A stretch of DNA of 64,000 nucleotides from CAVQFD01 sp963724695 (lineage in GTDB: Bacteria > Acidobacteriota > Vicinamibacteria > Vicinamibacterales > CAVVIG01), in contig CAVRVW010000011.1 in the NCBI GenBank assembly GCA_963724695.1, positions 558,001-622,000 on the forward strand, written 5' to 3'. Position numbers and translations under genes: made by a program. Positions 53,901 through 60,492 of this stretch are shown in pieces. Within the stretch, counting starts at the first letter, position 1. Every line of letters begins with the position of its first letter. The notes beneath the pieces were generated by a model. The model searched no databases and had not been told where the DNA came from. It worked only from the letters and a program-made list of their open reading frames with translations.

Positions 53901-53953
53901 AAGTGGCCGCACAGATAGAACAGCGCCGCCCATTCCTGGGGCTCGCCCGTCAA
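50915..53953 (-). CDS. C11-like (apparently inactive) peptidase fused to a CHAT protease
   Basis: A 1012-aa uninterrupted protein. Residues 1-220 follow the C11 clostripain pattern: WAALFYLCGHFNRP, SGDPHTLEQFLEWAFDACPA, the acidic DDRATDDAIELHELQDVL and ACDMYAMQFMEVAYELR with the Cys near 164. The catalytic-His strand reads LVMAGLGIMDH (about 103) where active C11 enzymes have a WxHGxGW-type sequence, so the His appears replaced by Leu. Residues about 640-1000 form a CHAT domain with RYDVVHFAGHGRFD (His about 834) and LMYGSACEGARE (Cys about 880), both intact. The middle is helical. CHAT enzymes are caspase-fold cysteine proteases of conflict systems. No signal peptide. Confidence 0.8.
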   Translation of the reverse strand: MTGEPQEWAALFYLCGHFNRPDAQDPFVSALDDIRAVGASAQLSVAVYLDLESGARRYALRAGDTEPAVVEAIGAVNSGDPHTLEQFLEWAFDACPARRYILVMAGLGIMDHDSVVGRPPFDASRTFAICDDRATDDAIELHELQDVLCRAFPPGASRRLVMLACDMYAMQFMEVAYELRHSVEFLVGLQPDGRQDAPSLVHWPYASILERWKGVLAAAAADVGPAWRQNVDPYGEPLARETIAVLADHYTKTPHGSAPPVTASAINLRELAPLAQALDTFSIVYLQWLSNDVMWYARDQTFKRQLEVLKHAWAYDLAAVATAIQASLKDAAGDAVVRWASETLPKMAHARLSEALRILGAAARENARQTETSEVFRKLERELGKCRSAVELVVARVAEGEHTQIARAGDNIAVQVRRLFMEGDPPAPREPDAWTAIFRTASVRMSDAQKRELNDRLEGIEAAKQLARLAQRVAELTRKADENRRPAVVAVWPPSGRCGLALYRPVDLDKLAESNYLELKFSRDLHWTAFLTAIDLIENHARMLWRLLESQLTAAPLEARFQLMHRLAGEHALTGRHADQLRALSAPDAVFLTIEPDYDTDDDGADDGPADRRRTDRRDPIAMYSVRLSSIDRSATVVEKRNPITRERLERVLKEMDEVGLASGTDAQQPSRIVQRLARCGSLLGDDILHGVSEQLAEIKAQDGRPVHLVMQMPRELMRYPWELLRDSSGWLVDRFAIGRQLIADMETVRRWSGSRRQGPLRLLVVAPSIEAQGAELAGVGALEGDHVAECFERLQERLPGLVDPSNFRRYIDKPVTVDQFRELLREGRYDVVHFAGHGRFDASHPERSCWRFSDGDLYAFELRHTLANAAVTPWLMYGSACEGARETGDSPRGYHDGVYGMASAALGQGVAAYIGPLWRIPETDAKNLASVFYQALLLRRTSLGEALALARRLVREGRAGDDDAFAPVIENGGTDPEDIGLVRSAGWTGIALYGDPTPTILQRLSPSEARG

Positions 53954-53991
53954 CCGTTCACCGCGTCGCGTCTTTCGTGCACAGTGTCCTT

Positions 53992-54026
53992 CCTACTTCT
54001 TACTTCTCTCTTCCAACTTCGAAGTT
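53992..54026. repeat. Heptamer array directly abutting the metacaspase stop
   Basis: Plus-strand units CCTACTT, CTTACTT, CTCTCTT, CCAACTT, CGAAGTT. In the sense of the minus-strand metacaspase gene they read AACTTCG, AAGTTGG, AAGAGAG, AAGTAAG, AAGTAGG. The array touches the stop codon at 54027 and ends 38 bases before the C11/CHAT start. Confidence 0.7.
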
Positions 54027-54845
54027 TCAGAAGAGCGGTCCGTTCTTCGCCTCGTGGCTGCCGTACAGTTGCGGGCTCTGCGGGAGCGCCTGCGACGGCA
54101 GGTGCTTGCGGACTTCGTCGTGCAGCGCCTTTGGGGTCGTCACGCCCGGCAGCGCCAGGGCGGCGATGGCCGTCCGCGTGAAAGCGCCGTTCGGCCGCCC
54201 GCCGAAGGAGGTGTCGTAGCTGAACTCGGTGTCCTGACATCCGGAGAACAGCAGCGCCGGATAGCTGCACTTGGTGGGCGCAGGAGTGTTGACGGCGCGA
54301 TCGATGGCACGTTCGAGGTCCCGGTCTCCGCGCGCGAACACGTACGGCGGAAGAAACCGTGCCCTGGTCGCCGTGGCATCCGGCGTGAGCGGCGCGCCGG
54401 CATACCGGACGACCGATCCTGAATGGCAGCTGTCGGAGATGACGTACAGGCGCGCGCCCTCCCGCTTCTTCTGGAAGAGCGCGTGCAGGTCGTCGTCGAG
54501 GACGAACTGGTCGCTCATGACGTCGTAAGGGCACATCATCTCGTCCCGCGCATCCGGCTCATCGCCACCGGCATCCGGGAGCCAGGACCCGTGGCCGGAG
54601 AACGTGAGGACGAGGGAGTCGCCAGGTGCGCCGCTCGAAACGAGCGCGCCGATCGCGTCGAGCATCGCCGCACGCGTCGCCTCTCCATCGACAAGGGTGG
54701 TCACCGTGTAGCCGCGGCCCTCGAGGACCGCCCGCCAGTCGTTGGCATCGTTGACGCACCCGGCCAGGTCCATTCCAGACCCCGGATAGTCGTTGATGCC
54801 GACCGTGAGCGCACGCTTGGACATGTCGTTCACTCTATCGGCCAC
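54027..54845 (-). CDS. Type I metacaspase-like caspase-fold protease
   Basis: A 272-aa cytosolic protein (or 265 aa from the Met at 54824, MSKRALTVGINDYPG, which fits the family better). The p20-like core has LAGCVNDANDWRAVL, then LVLTFSGHGSWLPD with the catalytic His and LYVISDSCHSGSVVR with the catalytic Cys, followed by LLFSGCQDTEFSYD and NGAFTRTAIAALAL. The acidic pocket Asp residues are in GGDEPDARDEMMCPYD. Stand-alone, no adapter domain. Metacaspases cleave after Arg/Lys and act in cell-death or conflict responses. Upstream of it is a 170-base gap with no further gene. Confidence 0.9.
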   Translation of the reverse strand: MADRVNDMSKRALTVGINDYPGSGMDLAGCVNDANDWRAVLEGRGYTVTTLVDGEATRAAMLDAIGALVSSGAPGDSLVLTFSGHGSWLPDAGGDEPDARDEMMCPYDVMSDQFVLDDDLHALFQKKREGARLYVISDSCHSGSVVRYAGAPLTPDATATRARFLPPYVFARGDRDLERAIDRAVNTPAPTKCSYPALLFSGCQDTEFSYDTSFGGRPNGAFTRTAIAALALPGVTTPKALHDEVRKHLPSQALPQSPQLYGSHEAKNGPLF

Positions 54846-55015
54846 TCTATCGACCGGAGTGGTCGCGACAATGACCCGTCAAGCGCGTCGCTAGCTCGAC
54901 CATATCGGTGAGCGGCGCAAGAGGGTTCGAGTTGCCATCATGGTCGGGTAAGGTTTTCGCGCGACTTGTAACAGTTTGAAGGGACCTATAATCGCGACCG
55001 TTTGACTCCACGCAC

Positions 55016-56167
55016 TCAGCCGACGGCGGTCCCCGCGTACGGGAAGCGACCCGGCGCCGTGGGAGCGGAGCCGACGTGACGGCGGATCGCGCTGTCGCAC
55101 ACGGCGTAGCCCCAGTTGATCAGGCGATCCTGCATGCCTTCGTCGACCGCCTTCAGCCGTGTGGGGAAGTTGGCCAGCGCCGTGGTCGCCTCGAGCGGGC
55201 ACGGCAGGGCGTCGGGCAGGTGGTAGTCCGCGATGTTGGTACGAATGCCCCAGTACGCGCCTTTCCTGACGCCGCTCTCGAAGGCGTCGATCACCTGGCG
55301 CTTGCGCAGGCTGCGGACCTGGTTGTCGATGATCGCGTTGATGCGGATGCTGTGACGCACCCAGTCGGCGTGTGGTTCAGGCTCGGGCGCCATCTTGCCG
55401 CCGCCGTCGCTCACCAGGATCGTGTCGAAGCGCTTCCAGGCGGTCTCGAGTCCGAGGTTGTCGTACACGCCGCCATCGGTCAGCACCAGGTGGGTCGTGA
55501 ACGGCGCCCGGTGCAGGTCCTCTCCCCCGGTGGGCGGAGCATACAGCGACGGGTCGAGCGTGATCTTCACCGGCGACAGCACGGGCGGAAACGCCGACGA
55601 GGCGGCGACGGCCACTGCGAGCGGCAGCGTCGGATGAGGGACCGAGCCCACGCGATAGTCGCGCATCGCATGGCGGCTGAACCGCCACAAGACGCCCGAC
55701 TGCACGTTGGTGGCGTTGATCACGAACTGCGGGTCGTCAGGCAGATCCTGCAGTGTCGCCTTGCCGAACAGATGCTCCTGGTACGCGGCCACCACGCGGT
55801 CCGACACTTCACCTGGCAGGAACGTGCCGCGAAGAATGGCGCCGCGATCGATCGTCTGGCTGGCCATGCCGCGAATCGGACGGGCCACCTCCGCATCGAA
55901 CTGCCGGGCCACGCCCGAGGAATCGAAGTCGAGACGCGGCCACGAGAGCGCCAGCCGGCCTGCCGTGATCGAGCCGCCGGACACGCTCGAGATACGCTTC
56001 AGCCGTTTGAGGTAACCGAGCTCGTTGAGACGCCAGAGGCTCCCGACGTGAAACAGCATCGCGCGATAGCCGCCGCCGGACAGGCAGAGCGCGATGCCGG
56101 GCTCAGGCGGTCGGCCGGCTCGGCCGGGCGACCGTGTCACTGGCTCCACGGCGGTTGGGTCGGGCAT
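55016..56167 (-). CDS. Patatin-like phospholipase
   Basis: A 383-aa lipid acyl hydrolase. Oxyanion loop ALCLSGGGYRAMLFHVGSL, the nucleophile elbow ISSVSGGSITAGRLAL (Ser in SVSGGS, with Ser replacing the first Gly of GxSxG as in many of this subgroup), and the catalytic Asp in HLVLTDGGVYDNLGLE (DGG). No signal peptide. The ATG at 56165-56167 is preceded by GGAGGAGG, an optimal ribosome-binding site, so the longer frame to 56296 is rejected. Patatin effectors degrade membranes in several antiphage and conflict systems. Divergent from the CHAT-like gene, 146 bases apart. Confidence 0.88.
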   Translation of the reverse strand: MPDPTAVEPVTRSPGRAGRPPEPGIALCLSGGGYRAMLFHVGSLWRLNELGYLKRLKRISSVSGGSITAGRLALSWPRLDFDSSGVARQFDAEVARPIRGMASQTIDRGAILRGTFLPGEVSDRVVAAYQEHLFGKATLQDLPDDPQFVINATNVQSGVLWRFSRHAMRDYRVGSVPHPTLPLAVAVAASSAFPPVLSPVKITLDPSLYAPPTGGEDLHRAPFTTHLVLTDGGVYDNLGLETAWKRFDTILVSDGGGKMAPEPEPHADWVRHSIRINAIIDNQVRSLRKRQVIDAFESGVRKGAYWGIRTNIADYHLPDALPCPLEATTALANFPTRLKAVDEGMQDRLINWGYAVCDSAIRRHVGSAPTAPGRFPYAGTAVG

Positions 56168-56313
56168 CGAGCGGCCTCCTCCATGTGTGGTGTCGGAACG
56201 CCGGCGAACGTTACACCGTGTGGAGCGCGATCGTAAGCCACCTGACGACGAAAGGCGCCCGTGAAACAGAATCTCTGTGAAACGCACTACGTTCAACGGG
56301 AGGCGACGCGTCC

Positions 56314-59022
56314 GTGAGCAAGAAGCTCTTCGGCAACTGGGTGAACGAGGTTTCGCCGGACGACCTTGCCTGCGCGCTGGCCGAAGCCGGGCTCGATGAG
56401 CACGGCACGTGGCGGATTGCGCCGGCGCTGATCGCGCTTGCGGAGGGGACCGCCGAGCACGCGCTGGAAACAGCCGCGACCTGGCGGCGCGAACGAGGCT
56501 CCGGATCTCCCAGAATCGCGATCGAGGCCGGCCCGGAGGACGCGATCTGGCTCGCCGAGTGCCTGGCCCGCGCCGTGACCGGGAGACGCGGGGGCGTGTA
56601 CATCCGGGAGGACGAGCCCACCACAGCCGTCGGCTGGAAGTGGCCGCTCACCGTGGGACTCCTGTCGGACCCCGTCTCCCGCCAGTTTCGCGACCTGTGC
56701 GTTCAGCGCTTCGACGACCACGTCTGGGCCAACAGCCTGATAAAGCTGGCCGAACCTGGTCCGACCCGCGACTCGGTCGATCTGCTGCTGCTGCCCTTCG
56801 ACCTGGCCGACGCCCTGGCGACGACGCTGCGCCACTCGCCTCCGCTTCGCGCCGACTGCACGGTCGTGCTCGGCCGTGGCGCCACGTCGTCGGAGAGGAC
56901 AACGGCTTACCTCGCAGCACTCAGATTGTCAGTACGCACCGCCGGGGTGGCCCTGGTCCCGAGTCCGGACGATCTCGAGCGGTGGCTGATGTCGGTCGTC
57001 GAGGCCCTTTCCCACAATCTGTCCATCGACTCGGCGCTCCTCCACGCCTCGCGGGCGCTCGAGATGAAAGCTCCCCTCCTCATCGCCTCGAGCAAGCTCG
57101 TCGAGTTCTCGCAGATTGCTCCGCACATCAGGACCATGGGCGCCGCGCTCGAGAGCTCGCGGGCGCGTGCCGTGCCCGTCGAAGCCAGGCCGGGATCCGC
57201 CATCGAACGTCGCCTCGGGCCAGGGTCGCATCCGCTCAGCCGCGTGGGCGCCGTGATGCGTGAGGCGCGGGAAGACGAGTTCAACCACGAGACCGACATG
57301 GCCAGCCTCGGCGCCGAAGGCGCCGCGGCTGCCGAGGCCGCCGGCGCCGTGATGGCCACGCAGCCGCTGCCCGCGGAGCCGCGTTTCATCCAGGCCCAGG
57401 TCTTTGCGCCGCCGGAGACCGAGCCGACGCCGGCCTTCCGCGCCGGCGTCGACCATCGGCATCGACGTCCGCATCGGGCGAGACGGATGCGTCGTGGCTC
57501 GGTCCGGGAACTGCGCAGCCGTTTCCCGTCGAAGAGCTCCCGGTGGAACGCGACGAGCACGAGCTCCGCATCGTCTTCGTGGAGCCACAGGCTGCTTCCC
57601 GAGCCGCAGGCAGGCGTCGTCAGGCTTCCCAGGCGGGGACCGAGCAGCACCTGCCGCTTCGTCTTGCGGGTACCACCCGGCACCGACCGCGTGGACGCGC
57701 GGCTGATCGTGGCGTACGGCAACCGTGTGCTCCAGACGGCCCTTCTGGCGGGCAAGATCGGCGAGGACATCACGCTGACCGTCGAGGCCGTCGTCCGGCC
57801 GGCGCCAGCGGGACTCGACAGCCGGCGTCGCTTCGACGCCGCCGTCGTGGTGCACCACGACAGCGCCGCCCCAAGCCTGACCAAGCTCGCGAGCGGGAAC
57901 GTGGCGTTCTCGACCCCGGCCGATCTGCAGAAGGAGATCGAGTGGTTCGACCGCCAGCTGACCGAGGTGGCGCGCAACAGGAAGGACTACACCGGCGCCC
58001 TCGACTCGCCCGCGACCGTCGACCTTCTCCGCTCGTTCGCACTACACGGCTCGATGCTGTACCAGTACCTCGTCACCGACACCCTCGGAGACGATGCGCT
58101 CGCCAAGGGTGAGCGCCTGCAGGTCGTGGCCACTCACCCCGAGGCGCGGCTGCCGGTGGAGTTCGTGTACGACCGCAAGGCGCCGGATGCGGACGCCCCG
58201 CTTTGCCCGAACGCAGCGGCGGCGCTGGCCCGCGGCTCGTGCGACCCGTCGTGCCCGCGCGGCACCGCGGAGCGGACGGTGGTCTGTCCGCTGGGCTTCT
58301 GGGGCATCAGCCGCATCATCGAACGGCACGCGCACGACCCGAAGACGTCGCGCGCACTGTCCGGCAACGACTTCGCGTTCCAGGCCGAGCCGGTCGGCCT
58401 GCGGCAGACGGTCAGCGTGCTGCAGGGCGCGCAGATCGCCGCAAGCCAGCGCGTCGAGGCGACGGTGCCTGACGGCATCGAACGCCTGCGGTCAGCGGCC
58501 AATCCGGTCATGCAAACGCCCGCCGTCGCCGTCCGCACCTGGGAAGACTGGGCCGCCAGGCTCGGCGATGCCGGCAGGTCGCTCCTCGTGCTGCTGGTCC
58601 ACACCGACACAGGTGGGCTGGGCGACACGATGCCACAGATGGAAATCGGCAAGGAATCGTGGCTGGTGTCTGCGCGTCTCGACGAACGCTACGTCCGCCC
58701 GACCGTCGACCGGCCGCCGCCCGTCGTGCTGCTGATCGGCTGCGAAACCGCCGCGCCCGAAGTGTCGTTTGCGGGCCTCGCCAGCCAGTTCCGGCGCCAC
58801 GGCGCAGCGATCGTCGTCTGCACCGGCTCGAAGATCCACAGCGACCAGGCGGTGCCGATTGCCGCAAGCCTTATCGCGCAACTCGGCGAGATCGACCAGC
58901 ACGCCGAAGGCTGCTTCGGCGAGGTCATGCGCGGCATCCGCCGCCGGCTCCTCGCCGAAGGGCACGTGATGGTGCTCACGCTCACGGCCTTTGGTGACGC
59001 GGACTGGAGGCTCGCTCCATGA
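56314..59022 (+). CDS. Large CHAT-like protein of unknown architecture (internal frameshift)
   Basis: About 902 aa. GTG start 6 bases after GGGAGG. The N-terminal 300 residues are helical and hydrophobic in places (DLLLLPFDLADALATTLRHS) with no motif that I recognise. Around 57450-57620 the frame is disturbed; in neighbouring phases GIDVRIG and HELRIVFVEPQ restore a beta-rich segment. The C-terminal 150 residues look like a divergent CHAT domain: SLLVLLVHTDTGGLGD (His in place of the usual HFAGHG) and VVLLIGCETAAPEVSFAGL (Cys in the LxxCES-like position), then VVCTGSKIHSDQAVPIAASL. Its position at the head of the plus-strand genes suggests a sensor or effector core. Confidence 0.6.
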   Translation: MSKKLFGNWVNEVSPDDLACALAEAGLDEHGTWRIAPALIALAEGTAEHALETAATWRRERGSGSPRIAIEAGPEDAIWLAECLARAVTGRRGGVYIREDEPTTAVGWKWPLTVGLLSDPVSRQFRDLCVQRFDDHVWANSLIKLAEPGPTRDSVDLLLLPFDLADALATTLRHSPPLRADCTVVLGRGATSSERTTAYLAALRLSVRTAGVALVPSPDDLERWLMSVVEALSHNLSIDSALLHASRALEMKAPLLIASSKLVEFSQIAPHIRTMGAALESSRARAVPVEARPGSAIERRLGPGSHPLSRVGAVMREAREDEFNHETDMASLGAEGAAAAEAAGAVMATQPLPAEPRFIQAQVFAPPETEPTPAFRAGVDHRHRRPHRARRMRRGSVRELRSRFPSKSSRWNATSTSSASSSWSHRLLPEPQAGVVRLPRRGPSSTCRFVLRVPPGTDRVDARLIVAYGNRVLQTALLAGKIGEDITLTVEAVVRPAPAGLDSRRRFDAAVVVHHDSAAPSLTKLASGNVAFSTPADLQKEIEWFDRQLTEVARNRKDYTGALDSPATVDLLRSFALHGSMLYQYLVTDTLGDDALAKGERLQVVATHPEARLPVEFVYDRKAPDADAPLCPNAAAALARGSCDPSCPRGTAERTVVCPLGFWGISRIIERHAHDPKTSRALSGNDFAFQAEPVGLRQTVSVLQGAQIAASQRVEATVPDGIERLRSAANPVMQTPAVAVRTWEDWAARLGDAGRSLLVLLVHTDTGGLGDTMPQMEIGKESWLVSARLDERYVRPTVDRPPPVVLLIGCETAAPEVSFAGLASQFRRHGAAIVVCTGSKIHSDQAVPIAASLIAQLGEIDQHAEGCFGEVMRGIRRRLLAEGHVMVLTLTAFGDADWRLAP

Positions 59023-59041
59023 CGATGGGCGCTCGCGGTTC

Positions 59042-59188
59042 GGTTCAAGGTTCAAAGTTCAAGGTGCCGGGTTCTGTGCTCGGTTCTGGGTTCAGGGTGC
59101 AAGGTTCGTGCGAGGTTCCGATGCGATTCGAAGGTTCTGCGTTCTCTGTTCCCTGTTCTCCGTTCCCTGTTCCCCGTTCCCTGTGAGG
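59042..59188. repeat. GGTTCAA heptamers followed by TGTTCCC heptamers
   Basis: Units GGTTCAA x2, AGTTCAA, GGTGCCG, GGTTCTG (59042-59076), then degenerate copies, then GGTTCTG, CGTTCTC, TGTTCCC, TGTTCTC, CGTTCCC, TGTTCCC, CGTTCCC (59133-59181). It begins 19 bases after the CHAT-like gene and ends near the ribosome-binding site of the next gene. All units share a central GTTC. Confidence 0.8.
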
Positions 59189-59196
59189 AGCCACTG

Positions 59197-60288
59197 ATGT
59201 TCACCGTTGAGATGCTGGCGGCGGGTCGCGGAGACTGCTTGTGGATCGAGTACGGCGATCGGTCGCAGCCGCACGTCATCCTGGTCGATGGAGGCATTCC
59301 CGGAACGGAGAAGGCGCTCGCCGCGAAGCTGCGGGCGATGCCGCCGAACCGGCGCCACATCGATCTCGTCGCGATCACGCACATCGACATCGATCACATC
59401 GCGGGCATCCTGGGCCTGCTGCGCGATCCGGTCGAACAGATGACGATCGGCGACTTCTGGTTCAATGCCTGGAAGCACCTGCCCGTGGAAGACCCGGGCG
59501 AGCTCGGCGCGAAGCAGGGCGAGGAGGTGTCGTTCCTCCTCGAAAAGCTCGGGCTTCCGTGGAACAAAGCCTTCGGCGGGGAGGCCGTCGTGGTCTCGAA
59601 AGACGACGAGCTGCCGGTGATTGAGCTCCCGGGCGGGATGTCGATCACGTTGCTCTCTCCGCGGCCGAAGCGGCTGTTCAACCTGCGCAAGGCGTGGAAG
59701 AAGGAGATCGAAGACGCCGGGCTCATTCCGGGCGAGGCTGGCGCGGAGCTGCACGGACAGGACGAGGTGGACGACGACGACGGCGGATTGCTCGGAGAGG
59801 CGCTGGACGTAGCGGACCTCGCCGCCAGCGCGTTCAAGGGCGATACCTCGGCGGCCAACGGCAGCAGCCTCGCGCTGCTGGCGGAGCACGAGGGGCGCCG
59901 CTGCCTGCTGGCCGGCGACGCGTTTGCCGACGAAGTGCTGCAATCCGTGAAGCTCCTCGCCGATGGCGACGACCTCTTCGAGATCGGCGCGCTCAAGCTG
60001 TCGCACCACGGCGGCCGCAAGAACACGAGCGCCGAGCTCGTCCGGGCGCTCGCCTGTCGTGACTACCTGTTCTCGACAAACGGGACCATCTACAAGCACC
60101 CGCAGGTGGAAACCGTCGCGCGTGTCGTCCAGTTCGGCCGCGAGTCCGGGGTGCCGCGACTGCACTTCAACCACCGCTGCGATCAGACGCTCAAGTGGGA
60201 CAAGCCGAGCCTCCACCCGCGCGGGGTGAACTACGAGCCGATCTATCCCGAGGGCGACGCGAAGGGGTTGAAGGTGAATCTCGCCTGA
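59197..60288 (+). CDS. Metallo-beta-lactamase-fold hydrolase of the ComEC-like type
   Basis: A 363-aa cytosolic protein. Starts VEMLAAGRGDCLWIEYGD, as ComEC C-terminal-type MBL domains do. Metal motif ITHIDIDHIAGI gives HxDxDH; further ligands are likely in LLAGDAFADE (Asp) and LKLSHHGGRKN (His pair). The middle has an acidic insertion (EVDDDDGGLL). No membrane segment, so it is not ComEC itself. Stand-alone MBL proteins of this kind occur in EAD-associated conflict operons; the substrate could be a nucleic acid or nucleotide. Uninterrupted, behind a GGAG site. Confidence 0.82.
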   Translation: MFTVEMLAAGRGDCLWIEYGDRSQPHVILVDGGIPGTEKALAAKLRAMPPNRRHIDLVAITHIDIDHIAGILGLLRDPVEQMTIGDFWFNAWKHLPVEDPGELGAKQGEEVSFLLEKLGLPWNKAFGGEAVVVSKDDELPVIELPGGMSITLLSPRPKRLFNLRKAWKKEIEDAGLIPGEAGAELHGQDEVDDDDGGLLGEALDVADLAASAFKGDTSAANGSSLALLAEHEGRRCLLAGDAFADEVLQSVKLLADGDDLFEIGALKLSHHGGRKNTSAELVRALACRDYLFSTNGTIYKHPQVETVARVVQFGRESGVPRLHFNHRCDQTLKWDKPSLHPRGVNYEPIYPEGDAKGLKVNLA

Positions 60289-60298
60289 CACAACGAAG

Positions 60299-60386
60299 GT
60301 CGGGAGGGTCGGGAGGGTCGGGTGGGTCGGGCGGGAAGGGCGGGCAGGGCGGGGTGGGTCGGGCAGGGCAGGCAGGGCGGGCAAGG
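60299..60386. repeat. G-rich nonamer array (9-10 units)
   Basis: 9-base units GTCGGGAGG x2, GTCGGGTGG, GTCGGGCGG, GAAGGGCGG, GCAGGGCGG, a 10-base slip, GCAGGGCAG, GCAGGGCGG, GCAAGG. It starts 10 bases after the MBL stop. GCAGGGCGG is shared, in the same sense to the upstream gene, with the array at 574-609. The regular GGG runs could form G-quadruplexes in mRNA or DNA. Confidence 0.8.
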
Positions 60387-60492
60387 CTGCGGCTGCGGCC
60401 GTCCCGAGCTGAGGACGAGCAAATCCGAGGCAGGGATCCGCGTCAGCCGCGGTCGGAGAGGAGCCCGGCCTCCAAGTGAAGGTCTCGAGTCC

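Noticed and set aside
54972..55000. TTGTAA...TATAAT promoter-like pair on the plus strand
   Set aside because: Spacing is only 15 bases and no plus-strand gene follows; the genes on both sides are on the minus strand.
56168..56296. 43-residue N-terminal extension of the patatin
   Set aside because: The ATG at 56167 has an ideal GGAGGAGG site, while the extension is Arg/Ser-rich and covers the divergent promoter region.
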